Assembly (NCBI GenBank): GCA_018268715.1
Contig: JAFDVZ010000007.1
Coordinates: forward strand, 186,001 to 250,000
Source: Acidobacteriota bacterium
Lineage (GTDB): Bacteria > Acidobacteriota > Terriglobia > Bryobacterales > Bryobacteraceae
Length of the DNA: 64,000 nt
Reading direction: 5' to 3'
This document shows positions 35,322 to 44,947 of this stretch, one piece after another. The notes under the pieces were generated by a model. It made no database searches. It worked only from the letters and a program-made list of their open reading frames with translations, and was not told the origin of the DNA. Made by a program: the position numbers and the translations under genes. The stretch's first letter is position 1, and every line of letters starts with the position of its first letter.

Positions 35322-35639
35322 CTATTTCCCTTCGTTCGGCGTGACGCCGGCCTTCAGCATCCGGTCGCGTTGCACGCCGCGCATCTCGTCGATAATTCGC
35401 TCAAACACCCGCCGCACGGCGTCGGTGGTCATCGGCCCCCGATTATTCACGGTGACGTTCCGGAACACCTCGTCCTCGCGCTTGGGCTCATAGATCGGCA
35501 TCGCGAATTGTTGCTTGATCCGCCCGATCTCTTCCACCACCAGGGTCCGCGCGTTGATCAGTTCGATGATCCGGACATCGATTTCATCGATGCTCTGTCG
35601 GCAATATGCGAGCCGCTCCTGCGCTTGCTCCGGGGTCAT
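35322..35639 (-). CDS. aroQ: AroQ-type chorismate mutase
   Basis: A 105-residue free-standing chorismate mutase of the all-helical AroQ class. 'RQSIDEIDVRIIELINARTL' and 'IYEPKREDEVF' carry the active-site Arg, Lys and Glu. There is no signal peptide, so it is cytoplasmic and supplies prephenate for the tyrA product downstream. The ATG overlaps the trpA stop. Confidence 0.9.
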   Translation of the reverse strand: MTPEQAQERLAYCRQSIDEIDVRIIELINARTLVVEEIGRIKQQFAMPIYEPKREDEVFRNVTVNNRGPMTTDAVRRVFERIIDEMRGVQRDRMLKAGVTPNEGK

Positions 35640-36425
35640 GATTTCGACGATCCTATCGCAACCGCGATCGGCCGCGCGAATGCCTCGATGGCCGCCGGCG
35701 CGTCGTCGGGATGCTGTTCGATCACCCGCACAAACGCGCTGCCGATCACCACCCCATCGGCGAGCCTCGCCACCTGCGCCGCCTGCTCGGGCGTCGAGAT
35801 CCCGAAACCCAGCGCCAGCGGCAGCGACGTCTCCCCCCGCATGGCCGCCACCAGGGGTCCCGCTGCGTCAGATAACGAGGACTGCTCCCCAGTCACTCCG
35901 GTCCGCGAAACCAGGTAGATGAAGCCTGTGGAATACTTCGCCACCAGCCGCAGCCGCTCCGGCGGACTGGTTGGCGCAGCAAGAAACACTGTGTCAAGCC
36001 CGGCGGCCCGCAGCGCCGGCAAATGTTCCTCGGCTTCCTCGACGCTCAGGTCGGTCAGCAGCACTCCGTCCACCCCGGCCGCGGCGGCGTCCTGGGCCAG
36101 ACGGGCGAATCCATAGCGAAGAAGCGGGTTCAGATAGCTGAAAAGTAGTATCGGAATCGTGCTTTTTTGACGTATTTCGCGCGCGATTTCGAGCGTTTTT
36201 GACACGTTTACGCCCGCTTTCAGCGCCCTTTCGGAGCCTCTTTGGATCACCGGACCGTCCGCGATGGGGTCGGAAAACGGCACACCCAGCTCGATCAGGT
36301 CCGCCCCCCCTCGCTCTAAGGCCCATACAATTGAAGGAGTTACAGCCGGCGACGGATCGCCCGCCGTTACGTAAGCGATTAAGGCGGCCCTTTTGCCCTG
36401 AAGGCCCTCGAAAAGCCTTTGGATT

Positions 36426-36433
<8 letters not shown>
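35636..36433 (-). CDS. trpA: Tryptophan synthase alpha subunit
   Basis: A 265-residue TrpA that cleaves indole-3-glycerol phosphate to indole. The catalytic Glu lies in '[19 protein letters not shown]' with the Asp in '[14 protein letters not shown]' following. Full length. It overlaps the trpB end by 8 bases and the aroQ start by 4. Confidence 0.96.
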
Positions 36434-37612
<1,179 letters not shown>

Positions 37613-37616
<4 letters not shown>

Positions 37617-38197
37617 ACGTTGAGTGCGGCTTCTACGAACGCCCGGACGGCGGCCGGATCCTTGCGGCCGGGCGACGATTCCAGGCGGGAACAGGCGTCG
37701 ACGCCCCAGGGGCGCGCGACGCGGATAGCTTCAGCGACGTTCGACGGACCGAGTCCGCCGGCGATGACGATGCGCTTGCCCTCGATGCGGGCGAGCGACC
37801 AGTCGAAGGCATGGCCCGTGCCGCCGTACAGGGCAGCCGACGGCGTATCGAGCAGGTAGGCCTCGGCGCGCGGGTCGTCGAGCTGGCCGGCGGCGAAATC
37901 GGCGCCCACGCGGCAGACTTTCCAGGAACGGACGGCGGCGGGCGTTTCGCCGATCACCTGGGCGACGTCGAGCCCGGCGGCCGCGGACGTGGCCTCGACG
38001 GCGGCGGGCGTTTCATTCACGAAGATGCCTGCCTTGATGATTCCGCCGGGCAGCCGGTCGATAATGGCGCGGGCGGCGGCGGGCGCGATGTAACGCGGGC
38101 TCGGCGGGTAGAAGTTGAACCCCAGCGCGTTGGCGCCCGCCTGGATGGCGACCTCGGCGTCGGCGAGGTTGGTGACGCCGCAGACCTTGACGATCAT
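37613..38197 (-). CDS. trpF: Phosphoribosylanthranilate isomerase
   Basis: A 194-residue TrpF barrel. The catalytic Cys is in 'VKVCGVTN' at the N-terminus and the Asp in 'YLLDTPSA'; '[11 protein letters not shown]' and '[10 protein letters not shown]' are the phosphate-binding motifs. It is slightly short but complete. Overlaps at both ends (ATGA) show tight coupling with trpC and trpB. Confidence 0.95.
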
Positions 38198-38982
38198 CGG
38201 ATGAGGTCCCGGATGGATGAGGCCGGGTCCGCCGATGTCACCAGGTGCTCTCCGATCAGAAATGCGTGATAGCCGGCCGCGGCGAGGGCGCGGATGTCGG
38301 CCGCCGAGCGGATGCCGCTTTCGGCTACGCGGGTGGCTTGGGCGGGCATGGCGTCGGCCAGTCGCAGGGAGGTTTCGAGGCGGACTTCGAAGGTCCGCAG
38401 GTCGCGGTTGTTCACGCCGATGACGGACGCGCCGGAGCCGATGGCGCGGCGGAGTTCTTCGGCGTCGTGGACCTCGACGAGCGCCGTCAGACGGTAGGAT
38501 TCGGCGAGCTCCCGGAGGTCGCGCAGTTCGGCGTCGGTGAGGATGGCGGCGATCAGCAGGATCGCGTCGGCGCCCCAGGCGGCGGCTTCGCGGACGTGGA
38601 ACGGGTCTACCGTGAAGTCCTTGCGCAGCACGGGGATACGGACGGCGGCGCGGGCGACGGCCAGGTCCTCCAGGCGGCCCTGGAAGAACGGCCCGTCGGT
38701 GAGGACGGAGAGGGCGGCGGCGCCTCCCTGCTCGTAGGCCGGCGCGAGCGTGGCGGGGGCGTAATCGGGGGCCAGGAGTCCTTTGCTGGGGGACGCCTTC
38801 TTGAGTTCGGAGATGACGGCCGGGGATTGGGCGCGGAGGGCGGCGGCGAAGTCGCGCCGGTGGGCGACGGCCTGTTCGATGCGCGCGTCCACGTCGCCGG
38901 TCAGCGCCTGCCGCGCGCGGTCGAGGTCGGCCCGTTTTTGGGCGACAATGCGCTCCAGGATCGTCGGCAAGGCGGTCGTCAT
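38194..38982 (-). CDS. trpC: Indole-3-glycerol phosphate synthase
   Basis: A 262-residue TrpC barrel: 'ISELKKASPSKGLL' with the catalytic Lys, 'VLRKDFTVD', and 'GVNNRDLRTFEV'. It is first in the supra-operon; a TAAAAT -10-like box lies about 20 bases upstream of the ATG without a good -35. No leader peptide with Trp codons or trpE is visible upstream, so regulation by attenuation is not apparent. Confidence 0.95.
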   Translation of the reverse strand: MTTALPTILERIVAQKRADLDRARQALTGDVDARIEQAVAHRRDFAAALRAQSPAVISELKKASPSKGLLAPDYAPATLAPAYEQGGAAALSVLTDGPFFQGRLEDLAVARAAVRIPVLRKDFTVDPFHVREAAAWGADAILLIAAILTDAELRDLRELAESYRLTALVEVHDAEELRRAIGSGASVIGVNNRDLRTFEVRLETSLRLADAMPAQATRVAESGIRSAADIRALAAAGYHAFLIGEHLVTSADPASSIRDLIR

Positions 38983-39020
38983 GGGTGGAATCTTCTTATT
39001 TTACCGTGATGTGCGGGGAG

Positions 39021-39245
39021 CTAGCTGACCCTCTTTCCCCGCTTCCTGGGGGCCGAGTTCGCGTTGAGCGCTTGCTCCAACAGAGTCTTGATGACGGCCT
39101 GGCGGCTGACGTTCAAACGCGCCGCGCGCTCGTCGAGGGCCCGCAACATCCCCTCGGTAAGGTCGACATTCACGCGGCGGATCGGCTTGACCACGCTGAA
39201 CCGGTTGGTGAAGAACGAGGACACGTCCTCGCCTTGGGACGCCAA
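39021..39245 (-). CDS. Orphan CopG-like ribbon-helix-helix antitoxin
   Basis: A protein of up to 74 residues; 'PIRRVNVDLTEGMLRALDERA' and 'LNVSRQAVIKTLLEQAL' are the ribbon and helices of an RHH antitoxin of the kind normally encoded after a BrnT-type toxin. The N-terminal 'GEDVSSFF' segment also fits that family. The start is TTG at 39245 immediately after an in-frame TGA, or GTG at 39224; neither has a good ribosome-binding site. Directly upstream lies what looks like only the first codons of a toxin gene. It may survive as an orphan regulator. Confidence 0.65.
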   Translation of the reverse strand: MASQGEDVSSFFTNRFSVVKPIRRVNVDLTEGMLRALDERAARLNVSRQAVIKTLLEQALNANSAPRKRGKRVS

Positions 39246-39285
39246 TCACCGTGCGACTCGTTCGCGGGTCGAAACCGAAGCGCAT
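39246..39285 (-). pseudogene. Possible 5' remnant of a BrnT-like toxin gene
   Basis: An ATG at 39285 opens 'MRFGFDPR', which matches the start of BrnT toxins (M-x-F-x-W/F-D-P), then runs into unrelated sequence and over the antitoxin start in another frame. An AT-rich, promoter-like stretch (39288-39306) precedes it. I read this as an internal deletion that joined the toxin start to the antitoxin gene; eight residues are thin evidence. Confidence 0.3.
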
Positions 39286-39332
39286 GGATTGTATAACTGC
39301 TATATCATCCGCGAAGCGGCCGGCTTTCAGTC

Positions 39333-41456
39333 CTACCGCTGGCTGACGACCTTCGGCAGGCCGTTGGGGACCAGGGGCATGGAGCGCAGGCGTTGGCCGG
39401 TAGCCGAATAGATCGCGTTGGCGATGGCGGGGGCCAGGCCGACGATCGGGCATTCGCCGGCGCCGACCGAGGGTTGGTCCTTGCGGTCGATCAGCACCGT
39501 TTCCAACTCCGGCGTGTCGCTGAAACGCGGCACCTGGTACTCGCTCAGACTCGCGTTCGTCACACGGCCGTTTTCGAACTTCAGGGCTTCAAACAGCGCT
39601 CCGCCCAAGCCCATCACCACCGCGCCTTCCACCTGACTGTTCAGATGGACCGGATTCACTACCGCTCCGCAGTCGAAGGCGCTCACTACACGGACTACGC
39701 GGACCTGGCCGCGCTCGATGGCGATCTCCACCGCCATCGCGATGTAACCCGCCTTTTCGAATCCGCCCGCGATGCCGAAGCCGTGGCCGGCCGTGGGCTT
39801 CCGCTTGTTCCAACTGAACTTGTTCGCAGCCGCTTCGAAGACCGCACGCAGGCGCGGGTTCGAGAGGTTCTTCAAACGGAATTCGAGCGGATCCAGGCCG
39901 ACTTCGTGCGCTAACTCGTCGATGTGCGATTCCCGGGCGAAGTGGTTCGCCGTCGACGCCAGCGCCCGGTACGAGCCTTGCCGCAGCGGCGATTTGGTGG
40001 GGTGGAACTGAACGCGCTGGTTTGGGATCGTGTAGAGCGAGTCAATGCCCGCCGCCCCCGAGTTATAGTTGTGAAAATCCCAGGCGACGATGGCGCCTTC
40101 CTTCGTCGCGCCGCTCGCGATTTCGATGACCCCGGCCGGGCGCGCGTAGGCCCAGGTGAACTCTTCGGCGCGCGTCCACACCACCTTCACCGGCTGGCCG
40201 GCTTCGCGGGCCAGGCGCGCCGCTTCAATGGCGGCTTCGCCGGTGTGCTTGCCGCCGTAGCCGGACCCGGTGTCGGGCATGATGACGCGGATGCGGTCCT
40301 CCGGCAGGTGGAACGCTTCGGCCAGCTCCGAACGCACGCCGAACGGGCGTTGCGTGCCGATCCAGGCCGTTAGCTTACCGTCCGACCATTCCGCCACCGC
40401 GGCGCGCGGTTCGAGCGGGGTGTGCGCGATGTAGGCGATCTCGTACGTCCGGCGCAGTTTCACCGGCGCTTCGGCCAGGGCCTGATCCACCGCACCTTCG
40501 AGCGTCGACGGCCGCGATTCGCTGGCGTTCTCCTTCAAGTAGCCGAATAACTCGCGGTCGCTCGGCTGCGGGTCCACCTTCCATTCCGCCTTCAACGCTT
40601 CGAGGGCCCGCTCAGCCGCCTCTTGCGAGGGCGCGGTGACGCCCGCGAAATCGCCGTCGCGCACCACCTTCACGCCGGGCATCGCGGCGGCCTTCGAACC
40701 GTCGAAGGACGCCAGTTTCCCGCCGTAGCCGGCCGGGCGCAGCACCTTGCCGAACAACATGCCGGCCGGATGCAGGTCCGAGACGTACTGGTGCGCGCCG
40801 GTGACGAAGGCTCGGCCGTCCACCTTCGGAATGGATTGGCCGCATACCTTCCAATCCTTTGGCGCGGCGATGCCGGCTCCGTCGACGGTTTCCACCAGCT
40901 TGCGGCCCTTGGTCAGCTCGCCATAGCCGATGGATCGGCCGCCGGGGGCGATGACTCGGCCGTCGCTGGCGGTTAGCGTCGCGGGGTCGGCGCTCCATTG
41001 CTTCGCGGCCAGGGCGATCAAGGCCTGGCGTGCGGCCGCGGACGCTTTGTGGATCTGTGGAGCCATCTGCGGCGTGGTCAGGCTGCCGAACGTCCCCATG
41101 TCGTAGGGGGTCAGCGCGGTGTCGCCCATCACCAGGCGCACCGACGACACCGGGATGCGCAACTCCTCCGCCACCGCCTGCGACAGTGAGGTGCGGATGT
41201 TCTGGCCCACCTCCACTTTGCCGGTGTTGGCCGTGATGACGCCATCCTCTCCGACGTGGATCCAGGCGGCGATTTCCTTCGGCGCGCCAAGGCCGCCCGC
41301 GCCGCCGCGACGGCCGGATTCCTGCGCGTCCGACGGGCTGATCAAGGCTACGATCAACAGTCCGCCGCCCAGGGTTTTAAAGAACTCCCGGCGGTCGAGC
41401 GGGAAGTCGTAGGCGGGCGCTTCGCGGAGTTCGTAACGCTCGGGTTCGAGGGTCAT
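39333..41456 (-). CDS. Molybdopterin-binding subunit of a xanthine dehydrogenase-family hydroxylase, Tat-exported
   Basis: A 707-residue large subunit of the isoquinoline/aldehyde oxidoreductase type (IorB-like). A Tat-like signal 'DRREFFKTLGGGLLIVAL' (~22-39) indicates periplasmic location. Mo-pterin motifs include 'DTGSGYGGKHTGEAAIEAAR', and the catalytic Glu region at the end is 'VGAGECPIVGLAPAIANAI'. It pairs with the 2Fe-2S subunit encoded directly upstream (ATGA overlap); no FAD subunit or cytochrome gene adjoins, so the electron acceptor is unclear. Substrate unknown: an aldehyde or N-heterocycle. Confidence 0.9.
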   Translation of the reverse strand: MTLEPERYELREAPAYDFPLDRREFFKTLGGGLLIVALISPSDAQESGRRGGAGGLGAPKEIAAWIHVGEDGVITANTGKVEVGQNIRTSLSQAVAEELRIPVSSVRLVMGDTALTPYDMGTFGSLTTPQMAPQIHKASAAARQALIALAAKQWSADPATLTASDGRVIAPGGRSIGYGELTKGRKLVETVDGAGIAAPKDWKVCGQSIPKVDGRAFVTGAHQYVSDLHPAGMLFGKVLRPAGYGGKLASFDGSKAAAMPGVKVVRDGDFAGVTAPSQEAAERALEALKAEWKVDPQPSDRELFGYLKENASESRPSTLEGAVDQALAEAPVKLRRTYEIAYIAHTPLEPRAAVAEWSDGKLTAWIGTQRPFGVRSELAEAFHLPEDRIRVIMPDTGSGYGGKHTGEAAIEAARLAREAGQPVKVVWTRAEEFTWAYARPAGVIEIASGATKEGAIVAWDFHNYNSGAAGIDSLYTIPNQRVQFHPTKSPLRQGSYRALASTANHFARESHIDELAHEVGLDPLEFRLKNLSNPRLRAVFEAAANKFSWNKRKPTAGHGFGIAGGFEKAGYIAMAVEIAIERGQVRVVRVVSAFDCGAVVNPVHLNSQVEGAVVMGLGGALFEALKFENGRVTNASLSEYQVPRFSDTPELETVLIDRKDQPSVGAGECPIVGLAPAIANAIYSATGQRLRSMPLVPNGLPKVVSQR

Positions 41457-41917
41457 CGCGCGGCCCCTTTCGACGCCATGCGGACGGCGGCGACGATGCG
41501 CGGATATGTGCCGCAACGGCAGACGTTGCCTTCCATGCCTCGGCGGATGGCGGCGTCGGTGGGGTGAGGATCCTTGGCGAGCAGCGCGACGGCCGACATC
41601 ACCATGCCCGGCGTGCAGTAGCCGCATTGCAGCGCGTCGGCGTCGAGGAAGCCCTGTTGCACCGGGTGCAGTTTGCCGTTGCGCGCCAAGCCTTCGATGG
41701 TGGTGACGTGGCGGCCGGCCGCGTGTTTCACCGGCGTGATGCAACTGCGCACGGCGCGTCCGTCGATCAGGACGGCGCAGGCGCCGCATTGGCCTTCGCC
41801 GCAGCCGTACTTGGAGCCGGTGAGTCCGAGCTGGTTGCGCAACACGCTGAGCAGCGAGGTTTCGGGATCGGTTTCGACGCGGTGCGACGCGCCGTTGACG
41901 AGGATTTCAAACGCCAT
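41453..41917 (-). CDS. (2Fe-2S)-binding subunit of molybdenum hydroxylase
   Basis: A 154-residue electron-transfer subunit with two clusters: a plant-type ferredoxin set in 'YGCGEGQCGACAVLIDG' plus a later Cys ('VRSC'), and the helical cluster 'CGYCTPGMV' / 'VCRCGTY'. All eight Cys are present. There is no signal peptide, so it would be exported by hitch-hiking with the Tat-targeted large subunit. CGGAGGGG stands 8 bases before the ATG, and the promoter is at 41937-41964. Confidence 0.93.
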   Translation of the reverse strand: MAFEILVNGASHRVETDPETSLLSVLRNQLGLTGSKYGCGEGQCGACAVLIDGRAVRSCITPVKHAAGRHVTTIEGLARNGKLHPVQQGFLDADALQCGYCTPGMVMSAVALLAKDPHPTDAAIRRGMEGNVCRCGTYPRIVAAVRMASKGAAR

Positions 41918-41936
41918 GGTCCCCTCCGATGCCTTC

Positions 41937-41964
41937 AGTATAGTCGGGGACCCGCCGCCGTCAC
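41937..41964 (-). promoter_or_regulatory. Promoter of the molybdenum hydroxylase operon
   Basis: On the minus strand GTGACG (41964-41959), 16 bases, then TATACT (41942-41937), with the -10 box 20 bases from the ATG. The -10 matches consensus at 5 of 6 positions. The -35 overlaps the last codons of the upstream gene. Confidence 0.5.
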
Positions 41965-42983
41965 TTGCCAGCGCCGGGCAGCTTGAATCCGATATACGTG
42001 CCGGAGCTGATGCCCATCAGGCCCAGCAAAGTGGCGCTGAAATCGGGCATCGACAGGTTCTTGTACACCGAGATCGCGAAGACAAACCCAACGACGACGG
42101 TCCAGACGGCTAACTGGAAACGGTGGAAGCTGACGCCGTCGTTCTCGCGCAGGATGTCGTTGGCGAAGCGCAGGAAGCCGTTCGCGGCGTCCTGGCCGGA
42201 TTTCCGCGCGCCTCCGCCGGTGTCGATCATCGTGGCGCCCAGCCCGGTGGCCGCGCTGATGCCGATCAACATGAGAACGCCGGGAGTTAGCGAGTTATGA
42301 TCGCCGGTCACCATCCATATATAGTGATACGCGCAGAGAACCAGAAAGAACCACCAGGCCATCTGACAGCGCGCCAGGCTGAAGGGGCGGCGATCATTCA
42401 CCGTCGACGCGTCTTTCAGGATGTCGCTTCGGGCGGCGAGGAGCAGGAACGCCGTCAGCAGAGCCAATAGAAAGAGATAGACCACCCACTGATAGGCCGG
42501 GAAAATGCGCACCTTTAAGTCGATCGAGTTATAACAGGCCGCCTTCGAGTTAGCCGAGCCGTCGGCGCCCACGCTCAGCTTGAAGGTCTTCCAGTCCGCG
42601 TGCGCGCGGCCGAGCAGGGCGTTCCAGGCGTCGCGGTTCGCCTTCGAGACGTCGTCGGAGTCGTCCAGACGGTTCAACTCGAAGCGCAGTTCGTTGTCGC
42701 ACGGCATGGGCGCGATGGGGTGCAGGCCGGCCATCAGGCGGCCGTCGAGAATCAGCGTCAGCGTCTTCAGATCATGGTCGGCGACGCCGCACCACTCCTT
42801 CAGATTCGTGAACTGGACGGCGACGACGTCGCCCAATTCGCACTGCTTTTTGCCGGATTCGTCGGGGCAGCGCAGCGCGGAGAGGATCAGGCGGTCGGAT
42901 GGGGGCGGTTCGACCGGAGTCGCGGGGGGCTGCTGCGCCGACAGGGCCGCGGCGCAACACAGCGGAAGGATCAGCCTGTGCAC
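41961..42983 (-). CDS. Membrane protein with exported N-terminal domain, unknown function
   Basis: A 340-residue protein: signal peptide (1-~16), a ~150-residue extracytoplasmic domain with several Cys, a TM segment (~168-187, 'VVYLFLLALLTAFLLLAA'), a cytoplasmic loop ('NDRRPFSLARCQMAWWFF') leading to two TMs, another loop with 'DTGGGARKSGQDAANGFLR', and a last TM pair ending 'GLMGISSGTYIGFKLPGAGK'. The C-terminal half is a conserved module I have seen in unrelated bacteria without a known function. The start is GTG at 42983 with AAGGAGG upstream. Confidence 0.75.
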   Translation of the reverse strand: MHRLILPLCCAAALSAQQPPATPVEPPPSDRLILSALRCPDESGKKQCELGDVVAVQFTNLKEWCGVADHDLKTLTLILDGRLMAGLHPIAPMPCDNELRFELNRLDDSDDVSKANRDAWNALLGRAHADWKTFKLSVGADGSANSKAACYNSIDLKVRIFPAYQWVVYLFLLALLTAFLLLAARSDILKDASTVNDRRPFSLARCQMAWWFFLVLCAYHYIWMVTGDHNSLTPGVLMLIGISAATGLGATMIDTGGGARKSGQDAANGFLRFANDILRENDGVSFHRFQLAVWTVVVGFVFAISVYKNLSMPDFSATLLGLMGISSGTYIGFKLPGAGK

Positions 42984-43054
42984 GGAATGCCTCCTTCAAG
43001 GAGTATTCGTGATGTTACCCCGGAGCGGACGGGAAATCCAGCGCGAATCGCCGT

Positions 43055-43204
43055 TCAGTCGCGCTCCACGATGTTGGAGGGTTCGGCTCGGCGGACGCCA
43101 TAACTCTTGAGCAGTTGGCGGCAGATTTCGTTGGCCAGTTTAGCGGGGTTATCCTTGTCGTCCAGCTCGAGTTCGAGCTTCAGGTACAGATCCACTCGTT
43201 GCAT
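43055..43204 (-). CDS. 49-codon conserved-looking small protein
   Basis: An ATG at 43204 opens 49 codons ending in TGA at 43055. The protein starts 'MQRVDLYLKLELELDDKDNP' and continues with 'AKLANEICRQLLKSYGVRRA': an alternating beta strand then an amphipathic helix, a plausible compact fold. No signal peptide. Codon use follows the GC-rich pattern of the neighbours. It is divergent from the Cys-rich gene with under 40 bases between. No function is assigned. Confidence 0.6.
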   Translation of the reverse strand: MQRVDLYLKLELELDDKDNPAKLANEICRQLLKSYGVRRAEPSNIVERD

Positions 43205-43241
43205 CTATCCCCGATGATACGATGAAGGAATCGAACGGGTA

Positions 43242-43874
43242 CTGTGCAAACTCTGTGAAACGCGCAAGCCGAGGCGCTACTGTCCGGGGACGGGCGGCGA
43301 CATCTGCTCGATTTGTTGCGGGACCGAACGCGAACAGACGGTCCACTGTCCGCTGGACTGCGAATATCTGCGCGAGGCGCGGCGGCGCGAGGAGCCTCCC
43401 ATCGCCGATCCGGCGACCTTCCCGAACAACGACATCGAGATCACGGAGCAGTTTCTGCGCGATCACGAGCCGGTGCTGGTGTGGGTGACGGCGCACCTGT
43501 TGCGGGCGGCCATGGAGCTGCCCAACGTGGTGGACGCCGACGTGAAGGACGCGCTGGCCGCGCTGGTGAAGACGTATCGCACCATGCAGAGCGGGCTGAT
43601 TTACGAGACGCGCCCGGACAACATGCTGGCGGCGGCGCTGTGCGAGCGGGTGCAGGGGTCGGTGGCGGAGTTGCGCAAACGGCTGGCTGAGCAGTCGGGG
43701 ATGGAGACGGTTCGGGACACGGAGTTGCTGGGCGTCATCGCATTCCTGCAACGCATGGAGATCCAACAGAACAACGGCCGGCGATACGGGCGCGCGTTCA
43801 TCGACTTCCTGCGCGAGCAGTTCCCGCAGGCCGAAGCGCCGGCGGCGGAGTCCGGCCCCTCGCTAATCGTGTGA
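43242..43874 (+). CDS. Cys-rich N-terminal zinc-ribbon-like protein, start codon unclear
   Basis: The open frame runs from the TGA at 43215 to 43874. Its first part is clearly coding: 'LCKLCETRKPRRYCPGTGGD' and 'ICSICCGTEREQTVHCPLDC' give nine Cys in paired knuckles, followed by ~150 helical residues ('FLRDHEPVLVWVTAHLLRAA'). But no ATG, GTG or TTG occurs in frame before GTG at 43473, which would delete the Cys domain. CTG at 43242, 12 bases after AAGGA, is the best guess; alternatively an ATG at 43222 in the +1 frame points to a one-base loss. The gene is coupled to cbiX by GTGA. Function unknown; I believe homologues occur in Acidobacteriota. Confidence 0.65.
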   Translation: MCKLCETRKPRRYCPGTGGDICSICCGTEREQTVHCPLDCEYLREARRREEPPIADPATFPNNDIEITEQFLRDHEPVLVWVTAHLLRAAMELPNVVDADVKDALAALVKTYRTMQSGLIYETRPDNMLAAALCERVQGSVAELRKRLAEQSGMETVRDTELLGVIAFLQRMEIQQNNGRRYGRAFIDFLREQFPQAEAPAAESGPSLIV

Positions 43875-44257
43875 GAAACGCGACGACGGCGGTGGTGTTG
43901 TTCGCGCATGGCTCGAGCGTCGAGTCCGCCAATGAGGCGGTGCGCGAGGTGGGCCGGCAGATGGCGCGCGAGAGCGGCTGGATCGTGGAAGCCGCGTTCC
44001 TGGACGGGGGCTCGCCGGACCTGCGCGGCGCGGTGGCGGCGCTAGCGGCGCGCGGGGTGGAGCGCGTGGTGGTGGCGCCGTATTTTCTGACCACCGGACT
44101 GCACCTGCAGCGCGACCTGCCGCGGTTGGTCAAAGACGTCATGCGGGAGCACCGGAAGCTGCGGGTGACGGTGACGCCTCCGCTCGACGGGCATCCGGCG
44201 CTGGTGCGCATTCTGCTGGACCGGGCGTCGGCGGCGATCGCGGAGGCCGAGGAATGA
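43871..44257 (+). CDS. CbiX/SirB-like sirohydrochlorin chelatase-family protein
   Basis: A 128-residue single-domain member of the CbiX/SirB chelatase family ('VVLFAHGSSVESANEAV' with the metal-binding His, and 'VVVAPYFLTTGLHLQRDLP' with the second His). The class I fold inserts Co or Fe into sirohydrochlorin. Single-domain forms dimerise. It starts with GTG overlapping the previous stop and is followed, overlapping, by a flavin reductase. No other cobalamin or siroheme genes adjoin. Confidence 0.85.
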   Translation: MRNATTAVVLFAHGSSVESANEAVREVGRQMARESGWIVEAAFLDGGSPDLRGAVAALAARGVERVVVAPYFLTTGLHLQRDLPRLVKDVMREHRKLRVTVTPPLDGHPALVRILLDRASAAIAEAEE

Positions 44258-44940
44258 TCGCGCGACTGGTGGAATTTCGTGATATCGGCGACGAGATTCG
44301 CCACTTTGTATTTGACGCCGAAGCGGACGATTTCCGGTTCACGCCGGGGCAGTTCGTGTCGCTGTCGGACGTGGTCGGGGACAGGAAGGTCACGCGGGCG
44401 TATTCGATCGCGTCGGCGCCGGCGGGGCGGCGGTTCGAGCTGTGCCTGAATCGCGTGAAGGACGGGCGGATGTCGCCGCGGTTGTTCGAATTGGGGCCCG
44501 GCGATACGATCGAGATGGGCGCGCCGCTGGGGTACTTTACGCCCCGGACGCCGGCGTCGGATTCGGTGTTGGTGGCGACGGGGACGGGCGTCGCGCCGTT
44601 CCGTTCGATGCTGCGGGCGCGGCCGGCGGAGTGGGCGGAGCGGCGGTTCACGCTGATTTTCGGCGTGCGGTATGAGCGGAATCTGCTGTATCGCGAGGAG
44701 TTCGAGGCGATGGCGGCCGAGCGTCCGAACTTCCGCTTCTGGCCGGTGCTGAGCCGTCCGGAGGAGGGTTGGACGGGACGGAGCGGGCACGTGCAGGCGC
44801 ATCTGGACGAGGCGATCGGCGGGCGGCTGGACATGGATGTGTACGTCTGCGGGTTGAAGCTGATGGTGGACGACGTGCGGGCTCGGTTGAAGGAACGCGG
44901 GTTCGACCGCAAGCGCGTGATCTACGAAAAGTACGACTGA
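44254..44940 (+). CDS. Ferredoxin-NADP+ reductase-like FAD oxidoreductase
   Basis: A 228-residue FNR-fold protein. FAD site 'RAYSIASAP' (the RxYS motif), pyridine-nucleotide site 'LVATGTGVAPFRSML', and 'VYVCGLKLMVDDV' near the C-terminus; the final 'YEKYD' resembles the terminal aromatic stacking segment of bacterial FNRs. It likely transfers electrons between NAD(P)H and ferredoxin or flavodoxin. Its ATG overlaps the CbiX stop. Confidence 0.88.
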   Translation: MIARLVEFRDIGDEIRHFVFDAEADDFRFTPGQFVSLSDVVGDRKVTRAYSIASAPAGRRFELCLNRVKDGRMSPRLFELGPGDTIEMGAPLGYFTPRTPASDSVLVATGTGVAPFRSMLRARPAEWAERRFTLIFGVRYERNLLYREEFEAMAAERPNFRFWPVLSRPEEGWTGRSGHVQAHLDEAIGGRLDMDVYVCGLKLMVDDVRARLKERGFDRKRVIYEKYD

Positions 44941-44947
44941 CCAAGGC

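Noticed and set aside
42996..43008. CTCCTT-G-AAGGAG palindrome overlapping the ribosome-binding site of the membrane protein gene
   Set aside because: A one-base loop cannot fold as written and the 3' arm is simply the Shine-Dalgarno sequence.
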